Shown one piece after another: positions 12,031 to 22,458 of a DNA stretch of 64,000 nt. The stretch is from Chlorops oryzae (Eukaryota; Arthropoda; Insecta; Diptera; Chloropidae). Under the pieces are notes generated by a model that saw only the letters and a program-made list of their open reading frames with translations, searched no databases and was not told where the DNA came from. The DNA lies in NCBI GenBank assembly GCA_020466095.1, contig CM035807.1, forward strand, positions 52,852,752 through 52,916,751, given 5' to 3'. Each line of letters starts with the position of its first letter. The stretch's first letter is position 1. The position numbers and the translations under genes were made by a program.

Positions 12031-13640
12031 ATATATTGTATGATCTATATCGACTGGTTCTGGGTCTTACACATAACCACACAAACGCAATATTTACTCG
12101 ACACAGAGTGTGTGGGGTGTAATAAAAGCTCAAACTCTAAATTTCATTCACAAATGCAATATACCTCCCAAACAGAGTGTGTCACGTATAAAATAATTGT
12201 ATTTATTTTTATTTTTTTTTTTTTGGTTTGATTCCTGCAAATTTAAAATGCATTAAAGTGCTTATAAGTAATTTGAAATTAATTAAATTCTCTTCTGTTT
12301 GTTCTCAAGAGTTCAAAATGCACATATTATCTTTTTCTTTTTAGTTTAGTTTTTCGTTAAGTGAAGGTTGAAATATCAAAATGTTATTTTTTATCTCACT
12401 TTTTCTAACAGAGTAATTATAAATTAGAATAACGTTTATTTTGCTTTTGAAATGTTATAGTTAATAAATGATTTGATGAAAAATTTAAAAAAGACACCTG
12501 CAAGATTCACAGCGGTCGCATAAAAAAATTTGTTTATAGAAAAAGTAGAGAGTTGCTGCAGTGCTTTTTCAGCACTTTTGCTGTCCAGACTTCTTGCTTG
12601 TGGTTGCCAGTTCTGCTTCAACTTTTAAGAGTTTGCTCCAGAGAACTTGTTTTTCCGCCAAAAGCGTTTCTTTCACATCTTCGTTAACCCAATACTGGCG
12701 TTGCTTTAACTTCCGGGTTTTTACCGGCTCTTCGTTTTGTTGGATTTACTTTGGGAATTGTGGTGAGTTTTTCTTCCTCTTCTGCTGGTAATTGCTTTTG
12801 GCTTCCCTGTCGGCCTTGATACTGTTCAATAATAATGGGACGTGGTCCCGCTTTTGGATATTATAGTGCAGCCTTTAGACTTTGCATGCACTCCATAGAT
12901 TTAAATTTTAAAGCTAGTTTTACTTATTTTAATTTCAAGTGGATATATACTCGTATAGACTTTTTTCATAAACACTTTTTATTTTTGAATGTAATAAAAT
13001 TTTTAAATAAATTTATTTCATTTGATTATGATTTTTTTTGTCACGATCGCCATGTTATGATGCCAGGCAAATAAACAAACGAACCCATTGAACTTCAACT
13101 TACAACTGTACTTTATTGAACAAAATGGACTTATTTATAACTTAATTATGATGATAAAGCGGAACGTGACTGTCCACGCAGCAAAGGCAAAGAATGCGGA
13201 TTTCTTAAAGTTAATACTGAGCCGCGATTCTAACAGCAACATGATCCGATTTGGGTATCAAACATTTGACCAAACCATAGGCCGCGTAAAAAGCAGCATA
13301 GTAGCTGGAAATGGATAAACAATGGGCTTGAGGCAGACATGCAGTCAGCACTTTTAGGCAAAGTGAAGTTGATAAATTATAGGCATGCAGTAAGCTATTG
13401 CTGCTTGGGCATCATCAAACACAGTGAGTCCCAGCTGTCTGCGCACGACAACTTAAATAATGTTGGTGGATTTATTTCGAAAACGAAATGCTTGATCAAT
13501 AAATCGGTGCGAGAGATTCTCCCTAGACACCTCCAAAAGAAGTTGCAAATGAAATTGATGTCCCGAGGTAACATCGTGGTCCTTTTTTAAATTTTTTTTA
13601 CGGTTTTGATATAAAAAAATGCGATTTTCCCATAAAAATT
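12031..13640. other. Spacer, no gene assigned
   Basis: Two copies of CAGAGTGTGT lie near 12103 and 12172. On the minus strand about 12830-12560 reads as short polar, lysine/glutamate-rich peptides ('VKETLLAEKQVLWSKLLK') broken by stops, which may be a decayed exon. Around 13050-13330 antisense AATAAA-like sites suggest retroelement-derived sequence. None of this is strong enough for a gene call. Confidence 0.3.
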
Positions 13641-14507
13641 CAGGTAAAAACAAGTAAAAAAAGCTAAAGTCGGTCAAGCGACTTTGAAATACCCAGCGTT
13701 CCGACAATATTGACGCACTATGTTTTGCCTTTCCGTACGAAAGTTACACACGCCTTATACTTCGTAAGTTACGAAAAATCTCCATTTGTGGGCATGGCAG
13801 TGGGAGTGCTACATTAATTTTTTTCCTGCACCTTTCCTTCAAATTGGTCAACCTATGTTGCGAATTTGAAACTTCTATGCCATTTACTTTGGACGTTACG
13901 AAAAATCTTCATTTGTCGGCGTGGCAGTGGGCGGGCTTAATAATTTGTTTTCCTACACCTTTCATTCGCCTTGGTAAACCTATGTTGCGAGTTTGAACCC
14001 TTATTTGTGGGCTTATTTGTGGGCATGGCTTGAGGAGGACGGCGTCGAGTTTTTTCAGGATATGTACCTTTCTGTAGTTTACCAGTAGGCCAAATATCAA
14101 TGAAATGTGTTGAGTGGTTCGCCAGTTACAAGCATTTTACTGAAAACACATTAGATTCATTTTCGGGCGTGGCAGTGGGCGGATGTCTCCCATTTTTACA
14201 TAGGATCATATTTGGATCCGGATGTACCTGTGTGCCACATTTTGACTTAGTTGGTCCAGCAGTTTCGGAGGAGATCCGACCACATACGGACGGACTAACG
14301 GTCAGACCAACAGACGGTCAGACGGACAGACGGTCAGACGGACAGACGGACAGACAGACAGACGGTCAGACGGATATGCCTAAATCGATTAAGTTTTGGA
14401 TCCTGATCAAGAATATATGTATGTATAAGTCTATATCTACGGAACTTTGTTCTGGTTGTTACAAGATTCGCACAAAACTAGTATACCCTGCTTAGGCTGG
14501 GTATAAA
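13640..14507 (+). mobile_element. mini-me/DINE-1-like element
   Basis: Contains repeated GGCGTGGCAGTGGG blocks (13790, 13918, 14168), a (CAGA/CGGA)n tract at about 14278-14374, then a conserved tail (TCCTGATCAAGAATATATG ... TATACCCTGCTTAGGCTGGG) and TATAAAAA. This is the layout of the non-coding mini-me/DINE-1 class of dipteran genomes. The left edge is set where the AAGCTAAAGTCGGTCAAGCG-type start appears. No protein is encoded; an open frame through the tract simply reads the repeat. Confidence 0.65.
14278..14374 (+). repeat. (GTCY)n microsatellite, copy 1
   Basis: Mixed CAGA/CGGA/CGGT tetranucleotides. The corresponding tract in the duplicated copy (about 18418-18506) is about 8 bp shorter, as expected for slippage after duplication. 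Confidence 0.8.
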
Positions 14508-15270
14508 AAGGCCACGATGTTACCTGGGTATTTGTAAGCAGCAAAACTAAAAAAAAAATGTTTATCAATCGGTCAAGTGAATTTTGAAGTATTCGTCGAC
14601 TTCAAAACAAATTTAAAGTTTTTTTTGCCCACACAAATTCAGGTTGGCCAATCGCTTTGAAACGCTGTATCTTAGTTTCCGCTGGCACGACTTCCTTGAA
14701 ATTTTAACCAATACTCTTAAAACGTTGTACACTCAGAAAAAATATCCACAAGATTGAATAAACAATATTTTTTTTATTATACCCTTCCCTTAATAATTTA
14801 AGACGCAATCTGTAAAAATTAAAAGGTAATTTCTGAGGTAGTTTCTGAGGCTTTCGTCTTTCTTCTCTTTCGAGTGTTGCGGATTATTTGAAAACTAAGA
14901 AAAAAGTTCAGCTCCATTAAGCACTTGAAGCTTATGTGTACAGTAATAATTTTTTCAGGAATGGAATGCCTTAAATATCAAATTGTATTCAATTTCAAAA
15001 GCACACTATTAACTGACTAAACACACAGATTGAAACGAAAAAGCTTCTTGAACATGAAGTTATGTTAGGTGTTTTTAAGCAGATATTCTGATAGCAGTTT
15101 CATTTATGCAAAATGAGTAAACCAAATGCAAGGCACTGCACCTCTTCTCCAGAAGTTTGAACTCTAAAAGTTGTTTCTCAATTTCAGCACCATTCTGAAC
15201 ATTATTCTTTACATACATCCGCGTTCTTTTTCTCTAAGTATTAAATGTGAAATCAATTGTTTATTTATAG

Positions 15271-15471
15271 ATCTGGAGTCTGCAGCAGTATAGCTTATTA
15301 AAAACTTTCGACGGGGAGCACGCAAAAAGCAGTTTCTTCAAGCACGTTGGTCAAGGAGTAAGTAAAATATGTATAGATGCTTCCGGAAGGCTTTTCTCAT
15401 GCGGATCTGATGGGTGTCTCAAAGTTCGCCAGCTTATGGAAAGAGACGAAGCTGTACTTTCCTTGTATTGA
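15271..15471 (+). CDS. Rbcn-3A: Terminal exon of rabconnectin-3A/DMXL-like WD40 protein, copy A
   Basis: A 66-codon exon plus TGA, directly after a 3' splice site (TTTATTTATAG ending at 15270). It reads IWSLQQYSLLKTF, then 'GEHAKSSFFKHVGQGVSKI', then 'RLFSCGSDGCLKVRQL' and ends SLY. This corresponds to the last WD40 repeat of the rabconnectin-3 alpha/DMXL family, whose C-termini carry EHAKQSIFRNIG-type and RLFSCGADGTLK-type blocks. Those proteins regulate vacuolar H+-ATPase assembly on endomembranes and affect Notch trafficking in flies. Upstream exons are not in the window, so the preceding intron would have to exceed 15 kb, or this is an exon-only fragment. Copy B (20862-21062) is identical by eye. 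Family assignment is by recall of motifs, not by search. Confidence 0.72.
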   Translation: MWSLQQYSLLKTFDGEHAKSSFFKHVGQGVSKICIDASGRLFSCGSDGCLKVRQLMERDEAVLSLY

Positions 15472-15495
15472 AACATACATTTATTTAAGATATTT

Positions 15496-15508
15496 AATAA
15501 AAAATAAA
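15496..15508 (+). promoter_or_regulatory. Polyadenylation signals after rabconnectin exon
   Basis: Two AATAAA hexamers at 15496-15501 and 15503-15508, 25 nt after the stop, suit the end of a short 3' UTR. The same pair follows copy B. Confidence 0.6.
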
Positions 15509-15768
15509 AACGTGGAAGAAAATTTGTCATTTTTATGATTTTTAACAATCACAGTTCAATTAAGCGCTTAAGTTGTTGTTCTGAGTTATATATGTGAAGC
15601 CCCAAAAGCAGCTTGTTCTCACTCGCATCGAGGACACCTGAGATCACAGAAGAAACGTCACGCTTCCAGCGCTAAGTGGTAAAAGTGTGAATCAAAAGCA
15701 ATGAATCGAACAAAGCAAACAAAAGATAGTCAAAAACAGTAAATGAGTTCGACGACACAGTGCCAATC

Positions 15769-15900
15769 ATGAAAGACGTGAAGAGTGAAACCTCCGAAAG
15801 GCACGTTAATGAAAAACTACACAAATATACTGAATTTTATCGATTGCTCTGTTTACACCCTCCCTGTTATGCACTGATATACCCTTCCGAACACTGGTGA
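15769..15900 (+). other. Short ORF of 43 codons, unknown
   Basis: ATG to TGA, with a polar N-terminus ('MKDVKSETSERHVNEKL') then 'YRLLCLHPPCYALIY'. No family recognised. It is preserved open in the duplicated copy (21360-21491) with one visible codon change near the end (EHW to EQW), which is weak evidence given the recent duplication. Could be the first exon of a neighbouring gene or chance. Confidence 0.2.
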
Positions 15901-16973
15901 CACCTAATTTGTCAGCGTCCTTGTGTGACTGAAACTTCCCAAGGACATTTTCGAAGCACAGACGAAGTAGAAGCATCCATCAGTACCTTTATTAAAAGTT
16001 TTATATATAACACCAACAAGTAGTTTACAAAATTAAAACAGTGACGGTGGTAAAAGGCAACATCAGAAAGTAGAAAATTGGCATCAGAACTCGCATACCA
16101 TATGGTGAGCATTAAAAAAACTTTGAATAATAATTTTTTTACCCAGAGACCTTACTGTTAACGATAAATTTCAATACCTTTGTTGAATATATATCCATGT
16201 ATGTGGCTCGAAATCACAATTGTAACGTTTTTCCCTATATAAATCTATACATCTATATATATTTATATATATATATATATATATATATAGTCATATTCGC
16301 AAGAAAGTAAACCAAAGGAAAAAAAAAATTTTTTTTATATTGCGTGAAATGTTCTTAAATACGAAAGATTATTTCTTATAGCTTCGGGCAACACGAAATT
16401 AAAAGGAGTGTAAAATGAATTTGGGTGACATTTATACATAGTCGTACCTGTACCTCAGTCGCGAAAGGATGGCAAAAATTAACGGATCGCAGCAAAAGTT
16501 AAAAAAAATACAGTTTTACGTTTTTCTCCGTGCCTTTTAAATTTGAAAACATAGTAAATGATGTATTTTACCTGAATCTTATGAAGTTTGACGAAAGTTT
16601 GGGATGGGTATGCAGTTTTGGCCGCAAGGATTTGGGTCGTAAATTTTTTGTAGCGTGGCAGTGCAAAAAGAACAAAAAGTTTTTTTTTGATAAATTTAAC
16701 CCGTTTTATTAACGCACTGTAACAAATTTTTCGACTATTTAAAATGTGTTGTTTGGATCAATGAAAAAAAAAAATTTATAACATATTTCATGTATTAAAA
16801 AGCGACCAAACACGTGGTAGCGTGGCACTGTTTTAAAAAAATATTTTATATATTAAAAAAATTATTATAAATTTCCAGGCGCGCATGACCAGAGCTCAGC
16901 AAAATAAAAATTATATTTCTAAGCTAAAGCAACACATAAATTTGATGAACATAAACAGGATAAAGCTGCTTAA

Positions 16974-18257
16974 ATGAGGGCGTATCGACAGCGAAAAAAT
17001 AATGGAGAAAATAATATACCATTTGAAACTAAAGCTGATGCTATTGCAAAACGCTGCAAAGCAACACGGGAAAGTGTGCGAAAATGTCGTGAACGAAAAA
17101 GTGCTGAAGTAAAAGCAAATATAGGACATAATGCAACACGGATTTCTGGGGCCGATAGTACGAGTTTAAGTGAAATATGTTCTAAATGATATAACTCTGT
17201 ACAAACGCTCGCCAAGGCAGTAAGCAAAGCAGCGCGTGTACTTCCAGCATCACCAACAAGAAAGAGAGCTGTGTTGGACGGTATTGTTTCCAATATGAAC
17301 GCAGCCGATCAAATAGTATTGGCCAATGCTATCATATCGTCACCGCCCAAACAAAAACTTGTTCCAAATGTGATGCTTCAAAAGGCAATCACAGAATTTT
17401 ATGGGCGTGATGATATATCGCGTGTCTCGCCCAAAATTCGTGATGTTAAAGAATATGTTTGTTCGGAAACTGGGGTCAAAATCTTGTTAGCCACAAGACA
17501 TATGACATTAACCTCTAAAGAAGCTTGTGCAATATTCAACGAAAAACAAAAAAAAAGTAGGAAATGGTACTGAATTTTTTCCGTTTAAGACGTTTGCATT
17601 CAATTCTTAATTGATAACAAATTCGCCTTTTCTATTTCGTTTGGCTTTCAAGATACTTGTGGCGTAACTTTCTTTCATAAACATCGACCAGAACACATCA
17701 AGCTAATTAGTGAATTGCCACACAATGTATGTTTATGCTCGTATCATGCCAATTTTATTGACTCTGTCTCTGCTTTGCACAAACACGTTCCCAATGCACC
17801 AGATTATGGAAATGGTTTTTTACAACGATTTTTGTGTGACGGATCTTCAATGGACTGTTGGTATGGAAAATGTGATAAATGTGCTGGTATAAGGGTTTCA
17901 AAGTTGCTCGATATAGTGGGAATGAAAAATTTCAAGCACAAGTCTTCGTATGCAACAACTTATCACACACAAAAGACACCATTGTTCCATATTTGTGGCA
18001 ATTGCTAACAAATTTACCGAGATCACTCCAAATTTTAAAAATATGGAATGACGGGCCGTCATCTCAGTTCAAAAACACATTCATTGCTGCTGTAATTCGT
18101 CACTTTGAAAATATATTAGGAATTAAAATTATTTCGAACTACTTTGCAACATCGCACGGTAAAGGCTGCGTAGATGGGATAGGTGCAACTGTAAAAACAA
18201 TCGTTCAAAAGCCCACTATAGCACGTGATATTATTGTTTATAATGCATTTGATTTTG
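16974..18257 (+). pseudogene. Transposase-like protein of unassigned family, copy A (3' truncated)
   Basis: Broken reading frame. The N-terminus is basic ('MRAYRQRKNNGENNI', 'VRKCRERKSAEVKA'); an in-frame TGA at 17187-17189 is followed by 'ADQIVLANAIISSPPKQK' and 'VSPKIRDVKEYVCS'. After a frame change comes a Cys/His cluster ('CLCSYHANF', 'CDGSSMDCWYGKCDKC'), then 'NDGPSSQFKNTF' and 'YFATSHGKGCVDGIGATVK'. The D-G-x-x-x-Q-F-K-N and A-T-S-H-G-K-G-x-x-D-G motifs recur in proteins I have seen in many animal genomes and look like a DDE-type catalytic core, but I cannot name the superfamily. It stops at the duplication junction. Confidence 0.55.
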
Positions 18258-18640
18258 TTCGCAAGTTACAAGCATTTTACTGAAAACACATTAGATTCAT
18301 TTGCGGGCGTGGCAGTGGGCGGATGTCTTCCATTTTTACATAGCATCATATTTGGATCCGGATGTACCTGTGTGCCACATTTTGACTTAGTTGGTCCAGC
18401 AGTTTCGGAGAAGATCCGACCTCATACGGACGGACTAACGGTCAGACCAACAGACGATCAGACGGACAGACGGTCAGACGAACAGACGGACAGACGGTCA
18501 GACGGATATGTCTAAATCGATTAAGTTTTGGATCCTGATCAAGAATATAGGTATGTATAAGTCTATATCTACGGAACTTTGTTCTGGTTGTTACAAGATT
18601 CGCACAAAACTAACATACCCTGCTTAGGCTGGGTATAAAA
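18258..18640 (+). mobile_element. 3' part of mini-me-like element (duplicated)
   Basis: Matches 14118-14507, including GGCGTGGCAGTGGG, the CAGA/CGGA tract and the TATACCCTGCTTAGG tail, at a few per cent divergence. Its left part is missing because the duplication junction falls inside the element. Confidence 0.8.
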
Positions 18641-18724
18641 AGGCCACGATGTTACCTGGGTATTTGTAAGCAGCAAAACTAAAAAAAAAAATGTTTATCA
18701 ATCGGTCAAGTGAATTTTGAAGTG

Positions 18725-19955
18725 TGTAACGAACCTTCCTGACGGCCGGGGTATTTCTCAGTCTCTCCAGGGTTCGTTCCAAGAAAATAAAACAAGATGG
18801 TTACAAAGCTGGCTAACCCAGTTGGATTCTTTTATTTATAAAACCTTTGGATTTCAAGCTCTCTTATTAATTATGTCGATTACAACAAGAAATTCTCTTT
18901 GGGGGGAGTCGGCTGGCTTTGAATGACTTATTTCGCGTATGAGTCTCAGACGGAAATCTGGGGATGAATCACCGAGCTACGGCGGTTGGACACTCGCACG
19001 CAGCTATGTTAAGATCTTGGGTAAAACGACCGAGCCACGGCGGTTGGACACTCACACGAGGCTACCCTACGATCACTGGAAAACGACCGAGTCACAGCGG
19101 TTGGACACACAAATGTGACTATGCTAGTACTATGCAAAAATTCACTTGGCAAAAACGACCGAGCTACGGCGGTTGGACACTCGCACGCAGCTATGCTAAA
19201 GTTCACTTGGCAAAACGACCGAGCTACGGCGGTTGGACACTCGCACGCAGCTATGCTAAAGTTCACTTGGCAAAACGACCGAACTACGGCGGTTGGACAC
19301 TCGCACGCAGTTATGCTAAAGTTCACTTGGCAAAACGACCGAACTACGGCGGTTGGACACTCGCACGCAGCTATGCTAAAGTTCACTTGGCAAAACGTCC
19401 GAGCTACGGCGGTTGGACACTCGCACGCAGCTATGCTAAAATTCACTTGGCAAAACGACCGAACTACGGCGGTTGGACACTCGCACGCAGTTATGCTAAA
19501 GTTCACTTAGCAAACGACTTCACTTTTCACTTTTATTTCACCGAGCACGGATGTGTACGCGACGAGAGCCAGGCACCGACTGACTTTTTCAGTGCGAGGT
19601 GCGGCCTTTTATACTGTTTGGCTGACTTGAATTTTGACTATTTTCAGCTACAAATCGCCGAAGACTGGTGGGTTGTAGCTAAAAGTAGCCAAGCCGAATC
19701 CCCTTCACATGTTTATTTATAGCTAGGCTACGAATGGAATTTTCCATTCACGACAATTTTTGCAGCTAGGCAATGTGTTTACAATAAGAAAATGGGAGAT
19801 GTAGTAAGAGAGTAAAAAAAAAACAAAAGTATTATTCTTAATAGCAAAAGATAACAAACAAAAACATTCCTTCGTCGGCTTATACCTAAATGCTTATGTT
19901 AGGTTGATATAGGTTTTGTTTCCTTTTTCTTTTCTTCTTTGTTTTGTTTTTGTTT

Positions 19956-19986
<31 letters not shown>

Positions 19987-20178
19987 CTTAAGTACAGTAG
20001 GAAGCTTAATATAAATAAATGAGAAATAAAAAAAAATATAATTCTATACAACAGCGAATAACTTACAATATAATTTTATACCATGAAATCTTTGTTTTTT
20101 TTTTTTTTTGTTCTTTATACAAGGACGGCCTAGTGCCTAAATACTTATCGGCTCCGTTTGTAAGGAGACTTCCTTACA
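18725..20178. repeat. Solo LTR, 1,454 bp, target duplication AGTG
   Basis: Begins TGTAACGAACCTTCC and ends GACTTCCTTACA, so TG...CA termini with imperfect inverted ends. It is flanked by AGTG at 18721-18724 and 20179-20182. The empty site is seen in unit 1 at about 14590 (GAAGTATTCGTCG), which proves insertion into unit 2 only. The 4-bp duplication fits Ty3/Gypsy-type integration. No gag or pol is present. The interior has a 60-bp array and long T runs (about 19958-19986). Orientation is uncertain. Confidence 0.8.
18965..19512. repeat. 60-bp tandem array inside the solo LTR
   Basis: About nine units, the last six or seven nearly perfect, each containing CGGCGGTTGGACACTCGCAC and GCAGCTATGCTAAA. 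Because the period is a multiple of three and units lack stops, long open frames appear on both strands (for example 18964-19722 plus, 19506-19009 minus) encoding a 20-residue repeat. I regard these as by-products rather than genes. The first three units are more diverged. Confidence 0.85.
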
Positions 20179-20861
20179 AGTGTTCGTCGACTTCAAAACA
20201 AATTTAAAGTTTTTTTTGCCCAGACAAATTCAGGTTGGCCAATCGCTTTGAAACGCTGTATCTTAGTTTCCGCTGGCACGACTTCCTTGAAATTTTAACC
20301 AATACTCTTAAAACGTTGTTCACTCAGAAAAAATAACCACAAGATTGAATAAACAATATTTTTTTTATTATACCCTTCCCTTAATAATTTAAGACGCAAT
20401 CTGTAAAAATTAAAAGGTAATTTCTGAGGTAGTTTCTGAGGCTTTCGTCTTTCTTCTCTTTCGAGTGTTGCGGATTATTTGAAAACTAAGAAAAAAGTTC
20501 AGCTCCATTAAGCACTTGAAGCTTATGTGTACAGTAATAATTTTTTCAGGAATGGAATGCCTTAAATATCAAATTGTATTCAATTTCAAAAGCACACTAT
20601 TAACTGACTAAACACACAGATTGAAACGAAAAAGCTTCTTGAACATGAAGTTATGTTAGGTGTTTTTAAGCAGATATTCTGATAGCAGTTTCATTTATGC
20701 AAAATGAGTAAACCAAATGCAAGGCACTGCACCTCTTCTCCAGAAGTTTGAACTCTAAAAGTTGTTTCTCAATTTCAGCACCATTCTGAACATTATTCTT
20801 TACATACATCCGCGTTCTTTTTCTCTAAGTATTAAATGTGAAATCAATTGTTTATTTATAG

Positions 20862-21062
20862 ATCTGGAGTCTGCAGCAGTATAGCTTATTAAAAACTTTC
20901 GACGGGGAGCACGCAAAAAGCAGTTTCTTCAAGCACGTTGGTCAAGGAGTAAGTAAAATATGTATAGATGCTTCCGGAAGGCTTTTCTCATGCGGATCTG
21001 ATGGGTGTCTCAAAGTTCGCCAGCTTATGGAAAGAGACGAAGCTGTACTTTCCTTGTATTGA
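20862..21062 (+). CDS. Rbcn-3A: Terminal exon of rabconnectin-3A/DMXL-like WD40 protein, copy B
   Basis: Second copy of the exon at 15271-15471, with the same splice acceptor, 66 codons and TGA, and no difference seen by eye. If transcripts from the upstream gene read through, either acceptor could be used and would yield the same C-terminus. Which copy is the ancestral gene end cannot be decided here; the flanks of unit 2 continue further on the right and those of unit 1 on the left. Confidence 0.7.
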   Translation: MWSLQQYSLLKTFDGEHAKSSFFKHVGQGVSKICIDASGRLFSCGSDGCLKVRQLMERDEAVLSLY

Positions 21063-21359
21063 AACATACATTTATTTAAGATATTTAATAAAAAATAAAA
21101 ACGTGGAAGAAAATTTGTCATTTTTATGATTCTTAACAATCACAGTTCAATTAAGCGCTTAAGTTGTTGTTCTGAGTTATATATGTGAAGCCCAAAAAGC
21201 AGCTTGTTCTCACTCGCATCGAGGACACCTGAGATCACAGAAGAAACGTCACGCTTCCAGCGCTAAGTGGTAAAAGTGTGAATCAAAAGCAATGAATCGA
21301 ACAAAGCAAACAAAAGATAGTCAAAAACAGTAAATGAGTTCGACGACACAGTGCCAATC

Positions 21360-21491
21360 ATGAAAGACGTGAAGAGTGAAACCTCCGAAAGGCACGTTAA
21401 TGAAAAACTACACAAATATACTGAATTTTATCGATTGCTCTGTTTACACCCTCCCTGTTATGCACTGATATACCCTTCCGAACAATGGTGA
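21360..21491 (+). other. Short ORF of 43 codons, copy B
   Basis: Duplicate of 15769-15900, still open, with one residue changed near the end. Function unknown. Confidence 0.2.
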
Positions 21492-22458
21492 CACCTAATT
21501 TGTCAGCGTCGGTATAATTAAAACAGCGGCGGTGGTAAAAGGCAACATCAGAAAGTAGAAAATTGGTATCAGAACTCGCATACCATATGGTGAGCATTAA
21601 AAAAACTTTGAAAAATAATTTTTTTACCCAGAGACCTTACTGTTAACGATAAATTTCAATACCTTTGTTGAATATATATCCATGTATGTGGCTCGCAATC
21701 ACAATTGTAACGTTTTTCCCTATATAAATCTATACATCTATATATATTTATATATATATATATATATATATATAGTCATATTCGCAAGAAAGTAAACCAA
21801 AGGAAAAAAAAAATTTTTTTTATATTGCGTGAAATGTTCTTAAATACGAAAGATTATTTCTTATAGCTTCGGGCAACACGAAATTAAAAGGAGTGTAAAA
21901 TGAATTTGGGTGACATTTATACATAGTCGTACCTGTACCTCAGTCGCGAAAGGATGGCAAAAATTAACGGATCGCAGCAAAAGGTAAAAAACATACAGTT
22001 TTACGTTTTTCTCCGTGCCTTTTAAATTTGAAAACATAGTAAATGATGTATTTTACCTGAATCTTATGAAGTTTGACGAAAATTTGGGATGGGTATGCAG
22101 TTTTGGCCGCAAGGATTTGGGTCGTAAATTTTTTGTAGCGTGGCAGTGCAAAAAGAACAAAAAGTTTTTTTTTGATAAATTTAACCCGTTTTATTAACGC
22201 ACTATAACAAATTTTTCGACTATTTAAAATGTGTTGTTTGGATCAATGAAAAAAAAAAATTTATAACATATTTCATGTATTAAAAAGCGACCAAACACGT
22301 GGTAGCGTGGCACTGTTTAAAAAAAATATTTTATATATGAAAAAAATTATTATAAATTTCCAGGCGCGCATGACCAGAGCTCAGCAAAATAAAAATTATA
22401 TTTCTAAGCTAAAGCAACACATAAATTTGATGAACATAAACAGGATAAAGCTGCTTAA

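Larger units (their letters stand above)
14118..18257. repeat. Tandem duplication A, unit 1 (about 4.1 kb)
   Basis: Sequence from the mini-me tail through the rabconnectin terminal exon and most of a transposase pseudogene. It is repeated head-to-tail at 18258-23742. The junction at 18257/18258 joins 'GATTTTGT' of the transposase to 'TTCGC.AGTTACAAGC' of the mini-me element with at most a few bases of shared sequence. Unit 1 has about 104 bp more than unit 2 near 15930-16030. Confidence 0.9.

Noticed and set aside
14100..14495. ORF with Thr-Asp-Gly-Gln repeats
   Set aside because: Translation of the (GTCY)n microsatellite and the mini-me tail.
16256..16290. TA-rich run as a regulatory TATA region
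   Set aside because: Simple (TA)n microsatellite, also in the duplicate at about 21740; no gene start nearby.
18964..19722. 252-residue ORF with 20-residue repeats
   Set aside because: It is created by the 60-bp array in a solo LTR; comparable frames are open on the other strand, and no start context or conserved domain supports a protein.
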